Positions 37,860 to 47,790 of a DNA stretch of 64,000 nt are shown here, one piece after another. Within the stretch, counting starts at the first letter, position 1. Each line of letters begins with the position of its first letter. Position numbers and translations under genes: made by a program. Below the pieces are notes generated by a model. It saw nothing but the letters and a program-made list of their open reading frames with translations. It did no database searches and had not been told where the DNA came from. Source of the DNA: Neckera pumila (taxonomy: Eukaryota > Streptophyta > Bryopsida > Hypnales > Neckeraceae); NCBI GenBank assembly GCA_963969595.1, contig OZ018411.1, positions 3,908,501 through 3,972,500 on the forward strand, read 5' to 3'.

Positions 37860-39150
37860 CACTATAAGAAAACAAAGTTTTTTTTAATGTCTGAAAAAAC
37901 GTGACACGGTGTTCATTTTGATATGGACGTTGTCAACGTAGATGTCACCTAAAATTGCGTCATAGTTGACAGGCAAAAAACATCCTGAATCTCCAACAAC
38001 ATGCCCAATTTGGCCTTGTTTTTTTTTGACATCACACATGATATGCTTTTTCAAGGTCCCCAAAGTGTACCATTTGGCGGACAACTCAGCTCCACATAAG
38101 CGCCACGTGGGCGGGCAATGCCACATAGGAAAAAAAATTCATCTGGTTTGTTGCTAACGTGGACCAAGAGAAGAGTGACATGGATCTGCCAATATCTGAC
38201 GTGGCATGCCTTGTCAGCATACTTTTATGTTGTTTATAAAATTTTAATGTTATTTTTTTAAATGTCAATTTAGACATCTACTTAGATGTTTTTTGAGACA
38301 TCAATTGCTATATACTGTATCCATAGGACAAGGTCAATAGAAAAAAATTATTTAAAAAATAAATAAATAAATAAACAATCAAAACGACAAGAATTCAACA
38401 AGAATAAATAAAACTTACCATATACCATTAACCATTAAGAGAATTTTTGATGGCAAAATGAAGGAATTCATTCACTAAAAGTTAGTGAAAATGAAGGATT
38501 AAGAGGTCCTATTTATTTTCATTGTCTATCCATGGTGAGACAAAAGATATGGGAGAACTAAAATATGGGAACTTAACCATTGTAAGTTTTGACATTGTTT
38601 TAGATGTCTAGACGTTGTTTCAGACATGCAGATATTCTTTCAGACATTTGGAGCATGTTATTTCAGACATTTTACATTGAACACAACTCTTACTTTACAG
38701 ATCCCACATGGATTGTTTCACTTCCTACCACCCCACAGTATAAAGACCATCTCTTTTCATCCATGGTGCACATCCATCCAGTATCCTTTTTTTGCAAAGT
38801 ATGCCATGTGTCTGCCCTTCCCCTAAATTTTTTAATATGGTCAACATTTTATCATTGCCCGTAGTAATTTTTACTAATTTATCCATAGACAGAATGGACC
38901 TATTTGTTGACTTGGTAGTCTATATTTTTTTGGACGTCCCAAACAACATTAGCATAATTTCAGTCATGTCAAATACAACGTCAGCATCAACGATAACATC
39001 AACTTAGATTTGTAGTAAAAAGCCAATGTTCTCTGCAACGTCCACAAAAATCTACCTTGTCGGGTCAAATGTCCTTTGAAATCTTCATGTTTTATCGGAC
39101 ATCGCGCATTAGAGGTAAAACACTACCAAAAACATGGTTTTCTTGTAGTG
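37860..39150. mobile_element. Non-autonomous CACTA element, 1291 bp
   Basis: Left end CACTATAAGAAAAC and right end complement CACTACAAGAAAACCATG, the canonical plant CACTA (En/Spm) terminus. The 3-bp target duplication is ATT (37857-37859 and 39151-39153). Subterminal regions repeat TTTCAGACAT and AGATGTC words, as transposase-binding arrays do. No transposase gene. Inserted in the Helitron Rep region, 37 bp from the Tc1 element. Confidence 0.88.
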
Positions 39151-39435
39151 ATTTCTCGGCAAAATAAAAGCTATCTGATCAATTTAAAGGAAATGATATT
39201 GTCCAGTTTGCCTTCCATATTCAAAATATAGATGCATCACCAAATCTCGGTTATTATTGTAATTTTCAAGTTCTTTGCATAGAATTTTGTATGCTTCTTT
39301 CATAAGTGGAACAAAGTTATTGGGTTCGAATAGATATTGCAATGCCATGTTGAAAATGGATTCTGGGCAGCCTCTTATGGTCGCAAATTTTTGTCCTGAT
39401 GTTTGGAAACTTTTTCTGGAGATAGAGAAACACAA

Positions 39436-40936
39436 TAACTTTTTGGGAATATCATTTTTATTTCAATCCGTGCCTGGTAGCAGAAGTCATGCTATCTTGA
39501 GTACAATCTACTCTATTCGGTCATGCAAAGAAATCCACCAAAAATTGAAAAAGAGTTTTTGTAAATTAGCTTACTATAGAATATTTTTTTAATCAACATG
39601 GAAAAGCATTGATCCATTCATAAGGATTAGTGGTGCACAAATTATGGACCAAGTTGTTTTCTAGGAAATCATAGCAACTTCTTGAGAAAATAATGTATTG
39701 GATTTGTTTTCAAACTCAATTTTCACAATGTCCCCCCCTCCCCCCAAAAGTTCCACAAACATTAGTTTGCTTGCTAGAAGAATCTCCCCAATGGGATTAC
39801 TATATTTCCATTCCGTCTTGGAGGTATTACCAATTTAGTTTTTCCTTCTGCCTCATAATTGCTTTTACTTTAAAAAAAATGGGAATGAAAATAATAACTC
39901 ATTAGTTTACTTGGTTTTCTAGACTCTAAACTGAATTCTACATGATAAATTCATTAATTCAAACTGTGTAAGTCAAAAATATGTGCTCCCTCCCCTCCCA
40001 CCCGGGCAAATGAATAGCGGACATCACCTCAAAGTCTTTCCAATTACTGCCTCATACAAACGACCTACAACCATCAAGCATTGAAGACAAACGAAAATTT
40101 AAAAAACAAAGAAGTTTCCATAGAGACTGCACTAGACAAATCGAACTTGCCACCTAACCCTCCATTTTTGCGACAAGAGAACACGGATCTCGGTAGAATT
40201 CTTCCGTTTTCACCACTCAGAACCAGCACATCCTAACTGTGGTTCAGTACATAACAAGGTGCTGAAAGCAAGAACGGGCTATAGAAACAGCTCAGTAATT
40301 GAAGCAAGATTCATTACAAAATCCCAAGTGAGAAAGTTCTGTGCTAACTGACGGCAGAGAGAGGAAAACGAACAAACAAATCAAATGTGAAGTAAAAGTT
40401 CCATTTTGGAAAGGTCCGTGAAAATAAACCAATGACCTACACGCAGGCCAGATGTATGAAAATGCAGGATTAGGGTGGCAAATGAATACCACTAGATGAT
40501 ACCCGGAAAAGAAGGGGGTGTCCGAGCTGACCGCACAAGGCGGCGATTTCAGCATCCCAATCCAAAACTCTATTAGGAGGCTAGTACTCTGGAGAGAGAA
40601 GAATCGCGTTGTGCTCAGTTTGGTAACAACCCTGCATATGCAGAGTACAAATTGCAAGGTCTGACACCCCCCTAATAGTGCCTTCAGTGTGGTAGTCCTA
40701 TAGTCCAAATGATTTCAGCATCTGGGACATGGAAACTACGTTGGCATCAGGACTCCATCACGAACGATCAGTAAATGATCTTCAGACCATAAACTCTTCC
40801 TTGAAGCACTCAAACTCCACAAATGGTGCACCTTCCTGAAGGCATGTGATCTGGGGATAAATAATTCAACCAGCTCGTATAGAAACAAACCAGTCAAGAG
40901 TATGTTGAAAGTGGCATTATGGCTTTGCGTAATCCT
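39436..40936. other. Intergenic and RMI2 3' region
   Basis: Possible further Helitron remains to about 39600 and presumed RMI2 3' UTR at the right; nothing else recognised. Confidence 0.35.
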
Positions 40937-42457
40937 TCAATGGGTGGAAACATTCATCAACTTGTCATAGAAGAGCTTATGTACCTCAGCCACTTCCAAG
41001 CGCCAGAATGGATCTCTATCAGGATTTGACGACAGATCGACAATTTTATGCACCTGAGGCAAAATGGTGGGCGGAGTGTGCGTTAGAAAGAGTCGAAACT
41101 GAAATTTGGGTTCCCTCTTATATTTTAGCTATCTCAGGGGCCAAAAAAAGGAAAATAATGCGTGAGGAAAGTAGCAAAAAACGAGAGGAGGATCTTCACT
41201 GCACACACCAAGAGGAAAGGTGTCCCGTCTGCTCCAAGCAGGTAAGCCCCCACGACCAGCACATACATCCCTACATGTTAACAATTCATCAACATCAACA
41301 TTGCAAAATAAACCTCTTGGGAACATGAGTAGTATAGGGACCCTTTCTTACAGACCCACCGTTCGACAGGGCATGGAAGGCGACGAAGCCGTATAAAAAG
41401 TATAGAGGACCTCACTGTGATTATAATAAAAAACACAAGTCTACGGGATCAACCCCAAGGGCACTCATTTCCATAAACTTTTGGTTATATTCTGATGGGG
41501 ATCACCTGCACCATCTAATCAGAAACCCTAACCCATCGACTCCGTAGGATCTGTGGTTAATGAGGGTCCTAGAAGAGCACCCCGAAGCTAACATCAGGGA
41601 CTTCGTCTAGAGGGCTTCAGGTCTGAAGGAAGACACCATATAATATGTCGGGTTTACTCAGACACATCCTCTATAATACAAACTAGCGACCCCCTTGATT
41701 TGACAAAATTTTGACATATAACATAGGAAAAGCATTGAAACTAAAAACCCTTGGCTCGACTGCATGAAATGATTCATTCCAATCAGGACAGGAATAAAAG
41801 ACTATACCAGGTTTCAAGGACTCTTGTCCCATTTGAAGTGGCAAAACACCGGTTCCATCCTGCAGAGCTAAGCCTGCATTGTCCGTCCCGGCCACTAGAT
41901 TTCCCTGCAAAGCAACCGCAGATTCCTCATTCGTAATTCTGTTACCTAACAGTAAAAATAACATTTACACATTTTCACCATCTGCACAATACCATAACAT
42001 TTATCTCCAGAAGGAATTGAGGGAACCTTGGAGCGCCGAACCCTAGAAGAAATGAAGGGAAATAAAAAAAAAGGCACTCTTCAGCCAATACTACTCACAC
42101 GAATTCGAATCTTCAAAAACAGAGTATCCAAAGTCCAGGATAGTCAGAAGAAATGACCCTGAGAATGTAACAAAGAGATGTTCAGAAAGAATGGATCCGG
42201 TGAAAATCAGCCACCCTGCTGTTTCCAATACGGCAATTTCTGCCAATTTCACACAATCTGCAAAATAACATCACATTGTCTCTCCATGAGGAATAAAGGG
42301 ATTCGAGAAAGCAGTCAATTACCTGCAGCCAAACGCGTTGGAAGATGAGAGAACCGATCGCAAACGCCGCTCCGCCATTCGATGCCAGCTCCTTGGCCGG
42401 TTTTGCAGGTTTCAGGTGCGCCACGAACATCTTCACAGCTGCCAGGGAATAGTCCAT
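40937..42457 (-). CDS. RMI2: RecQ-mediated genome instability protein 2
   Basis: Four exons on the minus strand: 42457-42323, 41904-41808, 41270-41209 and 41053-40937, all GT-AG, phases consistent, 136 aa; plant RMI2 is about 135 aa. The ATG at 42457 is fixed by an in-frame TAG upstream. The protein starts MDYSLAAVKMFVAHLK; IGSLIFQRVWLQ joins GNLVAGTDNAGLALQDGTGV, then MYVLVVGAYLLGADGTPFLL, then VHKIVDLSSNPDRDPFWRLE, ending FYDKLMNVSTH. This is one OB fold with a C-terminal helix. RMI2 pairs with RMI1 in the RecQ4-TOP3alpha-RMI (RTR) complex, which dissolves double Holliday junctions and limits crossovers in the nucleus. A telobox lies upstream. Short low-similarity exons make it easy for automatic annotation to miss. 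Confidence 0.93.
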
Positions 42458-42572
42458 GGCTGGGTGCTCAACAGCTCCCTCCACGAACTACATGAAGAAA
42501 GCGAGTTCGCTCTTCTTCCCGATTTCACGAACCAGGGGCTTTGCAAATCAGGTACAAATCGAGCAACTAGGA

Positions 42573-42584
42573 TTTTAGGGTTTT
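42573..42584 (-). promoter_or_regulatory. Telobox-like motif in RMI2 leader
   Basis: AAAACCCTAAAA on the minus strand, about 115 bp before the RMI2 start. Same motif class as at the RPL35, DONSON and GT47 leaders. Confidence 0.5.
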
Positions 42585-43319
42585 AGGATTTGGGTCTTCA
42601 TGCATTTTTCCCGGAGGTGGGCCACGTCAGGTTCCACGTCGGATTTTAGGGGTAGGAGGTCGTATGCGCATGGTCTGAAGAGGGCGCCACCTGGCGATGT
42701 CTGTTTACACTGGATAAGGACCAAGTGCGACTCTTCCCTTGATGGGGGAGTGATATGAGGCAATTGATAGTAGCTCAATTGCCTCCAGGGCTTTTTTTCA
42801 TTTTTTAAGAAGTGCCATAGTGGCGATATAAAATTTTGCAGTGGTGCTTCAAATTTCAACATTCATCCATATTAGATAGAAAATATACATTCTTTTGGAC
42901 GATTTCATCCAAGTTTTTTACCATTTTGTTTACTTTTTTTTAGCCAGATTATTTTTTCTAGTGCAATCTGGGACTAGAAAGCCAAAAAAAAGCCTTGATT
43001 GCCTCATATTGGGTACAATTGTGGTTCTAGGGGTACCACAAGGTACCCCTATAACCGGTAAAGGTCGGTTCACAACAAGCTCTTGTGACGGATTAAGGTG
43101 GAACCACTCATAACCAACCACTCATAAGGGATTTTGGAGCATAGGATGAGCTATATGTGGTAAGGGAAATTTTTCCCATGTAAAAAGATAGGAAATATTG
43201 GGATTGCAAAATTTTTCATAATTTTATTCGCAAAATTGAAATCACTATGAATTTAGGAAGCCAAAAAAGTGATCTGAATTAATTGTCAATCTCTAGATTT
43301 ATTGGAAGCCAAAGTTACC
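42585..43319. other. RMI2 upstream region; no further gene
   Basis: No coding signal. It contains a perfect hairpin AGGGGTACC-ACAA-GGTACCCCT at 43029-43050 (9-bp stem), followed by an ACCACTCATAA direct repeat near 43103 and 43119. Confidence 0.45.
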
Positions 43320-43976
43320 AGATTTTTGAAAAAAAAACTTTTTTTTGCCACATGTAACCATAGGATCTTGTAGTATGCTGACTTGAGAATATGTGCTAAA
43401 ATTTTTAGAAATTTTCACCTCGTGGATTGCAAGATATAAGCATTCCAACTCACTGAAATCATTTTTTTGGCCATGCAAAAGTCAGGGCAGTTGCACTTCA
43501 CAAGCTCCTTTTTCTATGAAAAATGGTCCAAATGGTGGTGATTCTTTGATTCTTTTTTCTAGGCAAGTTGGCCACATGCTTGAAAAATTTCACATCATTT
43601 GGAATTGTACAAGATATAGGAAAAAAGTAGTAAGTAGAAGAGGTAGAGAATGATTCAAAATACTAAATTGTTAAGAATTTAATTATGAAATTGAAAAATA
43701 CCAATCATAATGGTTGCAATAATGTAATAAATAATCTACATCCTAAGATTTTATTTTTTTCAAAAAATATTGAAAATTGAGTAAGATAAAGGACTTCAAA
43801 GTTTATTTTAGAATAGAGAATCCATAACTGCACACAAACAAAACATCTTCATAACATTTGGCTTATTGATCACAATTGAATGATTAAAATCTTTCCATTT
43901 TTATATAAATCTAGAAAACCAATTTCAAATTTTAATTTTTGAAAAAAGTAATTTTTTCTGATTTGCTTGAGCTACC
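43320..43976 (+). mobile_element. TTAA-family element, copy E, truncated
   Basis: Closely follows copy A: CATGTAACCATAGGATCTTG, GCATTCCAACTCACTG, AAATTTCACATCATTTGGAATTG-type and TTGTTAAGAATTTAATTATG segments. The right part and end are replaced at 43977 by a CACTA-like element. The left end is not clear. Confidence 0.6.
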
Positions 43977-44829
43977 CAACTATAAGAAAACTACTTACGC
44001 AACTAAAAACCAACTATAATACAACTAAAAAATGACAAGATGGCAACTAAAAAATGACCACATGGTGATTAGAAAACAACTAGAAAATGATTGAAAATTA
44101 GTACAAATCAACTATAGTACGACTTAGAAATGACTACTAAACAACAAGAATTTGACTACAAAACAATTGTAGTTAGAGTTGTTAGTCGAAATGCTGTGGA
44201 ACTTGTTGTTTATCAATTAGAATTGAACAACCTTGTTTTGCTATCGTCTTGTGGCTGCAAGTTCACCATGTGTTCTTCTGTTGCATGAGATGCAAAAGAT
44301 GCAATGTATCATTTCCCTACATGAAATTCATTTTGGTTCAAAACCACACTTTAAAACACCAAATAATGGCTATTTTGTTTTATAATAAAATTTATCCATA
44401 ATTTGAATCATGAAGAAAACACTATTTTTATAACACATTTTCATATTTGCCATATACAATGAGGATGGACGAAATTTAAAGAAGATGCAAGAAAAATGTC
44501 AAAGAAAATGTTCTTTCCAATTTTTCTTTGAAAGTTTGTTTATAACTTTTGATGAAAGAACTGAAATCTTAAATGGATTTTTGGAGATAAAAGGTTATTT
44601 GTTTTTCCAACTTTTCATAGTTTGAAGTTTTTAAAAGAAAAATAGTGTACTATGTCTAAATGCGGTCTGAGATTTTACTTTGATATAATTCTTGCGTTTT
44701 ATATATTCCATATTGTTTGTCATACCTCCTACCACCCCACTTCTATAAATATCTTGTCTTCTTAACATTCTATAATCACATTAAGTGGCCTCTGGAGCTT
44801 TTTGACATAATTGTCCAAAGTAGAGAGTA

Positions 44830-44935
44830 TTATATGATATATGGTGCATTTTGTATGGTGTATCATATGTGGTGTATGATGTATTATGTATGGTACTATA
44901 TATGGTGTATTGTGTATGACATGTTGTATAAGACA
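44830..44935. repeat. Imperfect TATGGTGTA repeats
   Basis: About ten degenerate TATGGTGTA/TATGATGTA units inside the CACTA-like element. Low-complexity. Confidence 0.6.
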
Positions 44936-45022
44936 TTATGAGCCACAAATGAGTTGTATACTAGTTGATTTCAATTGCAAATGAGTTGTAAGACACTTGT
45001 ATGTGGTCGACTACAACTTGCA

Positions 45023-45200
45023 AATAAGTTGCACAAATGTATCATTATTAAGATGCATAGGAGGTAAAATGTAGTTGCAAACAAGTTGCACACATGATTC
45101 ACAAGTCACAAATAAGTTGCACAAATGTATCATTAAGATGCATAGGAGGTAAAATGTAGTTGCAAACAAATTGCACATGATTCACGAGTCACAAATAAGT
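45023..45200. repeat. ~85-bp tandem duplication
   Basis: Two units (45023-45110, 45111-45193) with AATAAGTTGCACAAATGTAT, AAGATGCATAGGAGGTAAAA and TGTAGTTGCAAACAA, plus a partial third. Inside the CACTA-like element. Confidence 0.75.
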
Positions 45201-46130
45201 TGGAAAAAAGTTGCATGGGACCTATAAAGTAATCACAAAAATTATAGAGAAGTTGTAACTTAGTTGGTAAGAAGTAGCAAACATGTTGTAAATGAATTGC
45301 AAACTGCTTACGGCTACATTGTCCCATAGTCCTACATATACCTAAAGTAGTTGCAAAGTAGTTGAAGGTAAGTTGAAATGAAGTTGCAAACTGATCGCAT
45401 CAAAGTCGCAATAAAGTCACAAACAAGTTGCAACTTAGTTACTGACCTCAAGCGGCAGTGAATACCACATAAGTAACCACGTCATAAAGTGTATCGATGA
45501 AGTTCCAAGTAAGCTGCCAAATGAGAAACAATCCGTTTTGCCTTACAACTACGATGCAACTAAAAAAGTTGTCCACAGCAACTAGAGGCCTCCAGAATAT
45601 CACCAGTTGCAAACGTCCAATGCAACTCAAAACCAATTGCTTTTTGTAGTTGCAAAACCCCTCTTTTTCTTCTAGTGAAATGAATTTTGAATGCATAAAC
45701 CCTAAATCCACCCAATCATAGTCACTGATACTACATCTCGCCATTTCATTGAGTAAATATAGCCCATGCAAGTACTTAGCTAGTTTCAATACGTACCTTT
45801 AGCTACTACGCTTTTAGCATTTTTCTCTAAAGCTTGGGATTTTGTCCATACAGTACATGAAGACCATGCTATGCACCCTAAGTTCCCAAGTCAGCATGAC
45901 TCCATCTAAACAGCATACAAGTTCACTACTGACCCCTACAATACATTCATGTATATCTTGACTTCTTAAACCAAAGGGAATCCATTGCTGTGCCTGCAAA
46001 ATTGTAATTCCCTCTATAACTAGTTACAAACTCCATCACTGTCACTTTTCCTATTCAAATCGGAATACAAATCCATGATTGATCCTTGAAATGCATATGA
46101 GTTCATACTTCACCTCTAAGATATATATGC

Positions 46131-46405
46131 ATTAGAGGGGGTTTGGGGGCCTTGGAAGACTATTGTAGGCCCATTCCCCAGTCTGCCCAGATGCAGTGAA
46201 TGATGATACGGATGTATCAGATTTATTTTTTTTCAAAAAAATAAAATAAAATAATTTTGTTTTACCAAAATATTTTTTTATTTTTTTATTTTTTTTCAAA
46301 AATGACGTGGCAGTCGCTGTGCCACGTCAGCTAGCTGTTGCAGCTGCGTTCCCGCAGTCTGGGAACACAAGGGAACTCGCAGTCTCCCAACACCCCAAAA
46401 TCTCC
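46131..46405. mobile_element. Small palindrome-centred MITE
   Basis: Left arm ATTAGAGGGGGTTTGGGGGC then CTTGGAAGAC; the right arm complement is AGGAGATTTTGGGGTGTTGG then GAGACTGC. The core holds TGACGTGGCA-GTCGCTG-TGCCACGTCA at 46303-46329. Same family as 20334-20557. Confidence 0.6.
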
Positions 46406-46619
46406 TTTTATGTGCTAACAAATAACTATAGAAATTAAGAAGACTCCATTACAATGCCACGATGTTCTCCTTGTGATTCCATTTGAACATTGCACCCTGT
46501 AGCATATCTAACTCCCTGTTCTTTCTCCTAGACCCTAATTATACCCCCAAAGTTCTTACAACCATTTATATATGGTTCACCCTAAACCTTACACCATCTC
46601 TAACTCCCTAATACTTCCA

Positions 46620-46868
46620 AGCGTGAATGATGAGTCTATTGGGGATAGTTCTACTATCTAAACCATATAGGCTTAAGTAGAAGAGACAAATAACCTAGCA
46701 TTACAAATGCATTATAATGTCCGTAATATTTTGATTCAATCTCACACAAGCAATGTAGACAAGGAGAATTTGTTGGCAAGCGCTACAGACGAGCTGAATT
46801 TGCTAACAAACAAGGCTTTTTAAATAAGCTTTAGATAGCTGTTGAAGCACTACAGTAGAACAACCCCT
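46620..46868. repeat. Dispersed repeat, copy 2 (uninterrupted)
   Basis: Matches 23181-23213 plus 23631-23850: GTGAATGATGAGTCTATTG, CCATATAGGCTTAAGTAGAA, CAATCTCACACAAGCAATGT, TGGCAAGCGCTA and AACAAACAAGGCTT. Non-coding. Confidence 0.7.
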
Positions 46869-46870
46869 GG

Positions 46871-46915
46871 CCCACGTCAGCCTTCCACGTCATCCATTGG
46901 TCCATGTCAGCCGTC
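46871..46915 (+). promoter_or_regulatory. Cluster of ACGTCA-type motifs
   Basis: CCCACGTCAGCC, CCACGTCATCC and CCATGTCAGCC in 40 bp. ACGTCA/TGACGT is the core bound by plant TGA bZIP factors; about 0.9 kb from the DONSON start, so a promoter role is a guess. Confidence 0.35.
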
Positions 46916-47095
46916 CTTCCGCCGTCTTACATTTGAATGTAGTCGATTCCCCGCCTTTCCCTCATCCGTCCGCCCCGCCCGGTGTTTTCAGAATTCCCCT
47001 TCCCTTCTCGACATCAATTTCCCTCAAAATTGAACTCCTCGAGTGACGGAGCCACCCTAAAGGAAGAGCCCGAGTCTGAAGAGCAGACGCGCATA

Positions 47096-47375
47096 CCCAA
47101 GCGCATATGGCTCCCTGGCAGAACAACAGACTGATGAGCATCGACTGTTTCTGAGACAAGGTATACTGTGTATCTTTGCACTTCACTTCTACGGGGGAAT
47201 CGTGGTGATCCAGCTGCTAGCTGCAACCCCAAGCGCATATATGGCTCCCTGGCAGAGCAACAGACTGATGAGCATCGACTGTTTCTGAGACCATCCAGCC
47301 GGGGCAAGGTATACTGTATATCTTTGCACTTCACGTTTTTTGGTGACCCAGCTGCTCGCTCGGTGCAAACGTGAC
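47096..47375. repeat. ~131-bp direct duplication upstream of DONSON
   Basis: Two head-to-tail units share AAGCGCATA, ATGGCTCCCTGGCAG, CAACAGACTGATGAGCATCG, ACTGTTTCTGAGA, AGGTATACTGT and CTTTGCACTTCAC. The second has about 16 extra bases (CATCCAGCCGGGGCA) before AGGTATAC. Non-coding; likely promoter or leader DNA. Confidence 0.75.
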
Positions 47376-47525
47376 AGGCTCGGTGAAACGGAACGGAACT
47401 TTGAAGTGAGGGCGAGCAGACGGACAGACGGACAGACCATTTTGACGGAGTTTCCGAGGCGGATAGGCGACTCTTTGGGGGCTCATACATGTGCGTGGGC
47501 CTATTAACTGACGGGCATCGAGTCC

Positions 47526-47636
47526 TTAACAAGAAGGTGACGACAGTGTGAGCTTGAGTTTTCCAAAACAGAGAAATTAGGGTTTAGGGCTTTGCGCAAC
47601 TGAAGAGATGAGCTCACGTGTTTTTGCAGATTTTGG
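47526..47636 (+). promoter_or_regulatory. DONSON leader with telobox, TTTGCGC and G-box, shared with GT47
   Basis: AATTAGGGTTTAGGGC plus TTTGCGCAACTGAAGAGA (47575-47608) is identical to the GT47 leader (1871-1904 on the minus strand); CACGTG follows in both. The TTTGCGC core is close to, but one base short of, the E2F consensus expected at replication genes. Confidence 0.6.
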
Positions 47637-47790
47637 TGTCGTTGGATTTTGCTGCTCATGGTGGTTACCGTTATTCGTTCAGGTTCAGGTTCAGGTTCAG
47701 GCAGGATTGGGTTCTTCTTCGATCGTCGTGCACGAGATGCTGTCGTCGCGGTATGTATGCAAGAAACCGTTTGATCCGACGACGGAGGCA

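Larger units (their letters stand above)
32600..39435 (-). pseudogene. Degenerate Helitron Rep/PIF1-like helicase gene
   Basis: Minus-strand pieces follow the Helitron protein order. Rep-region N part: RQTGQYHF at about 39190, then DQIAFILPRNGDIPNATRD and LGRDVLHYISECHP (37823-37859 joining 36052-36169). RRIILPSSF near 35860. A degraded HUH site (RLPLIHFLVFL in one frame) near 35020. HGPNGACNPNSICMKDENCS at 34880-34810. Helicase: AEQTIVYQEVVTSV and FFLDG with a ruined Walker A (LARPRKT) near 33560, then VVFGGDFHQILPIVVKGSR near 33210, and SQLYVAL near 32660. Stops and frame changes are frequent, and three elements are inserted. Intact Helitrons encode one protein of about 1400 aa for rolling-circle transposition. 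Termini (5' TC, 3' hairpin-CTRR) not located. Confidence 0.85.
43977..45677. mobile_element. CACTA-like element with CAACTA/GTTGCAA arrays
   Basis: Left end CAACTATAAGAAAACTACTT (one base more than CACTATAAGAAAAC) and right end complement CACTAGAAGAAAAAGAGGGG. The left subterminal region repeats CAACTA and the right one GTTGCAA, matching subterminal arrays of CACTA elements. No transposase. Flanking trinucleotides do not match, so the ends or the duplication have decayed. Confidence 0.6.

Noticed and set aside
47014..47532. 172-codon minus-strand frame upstream of DONSON
   Set aside because: It is produced by the direct duplication at 47096-47375; the repeated peptide follows the DNA repeat and no family is recognised.
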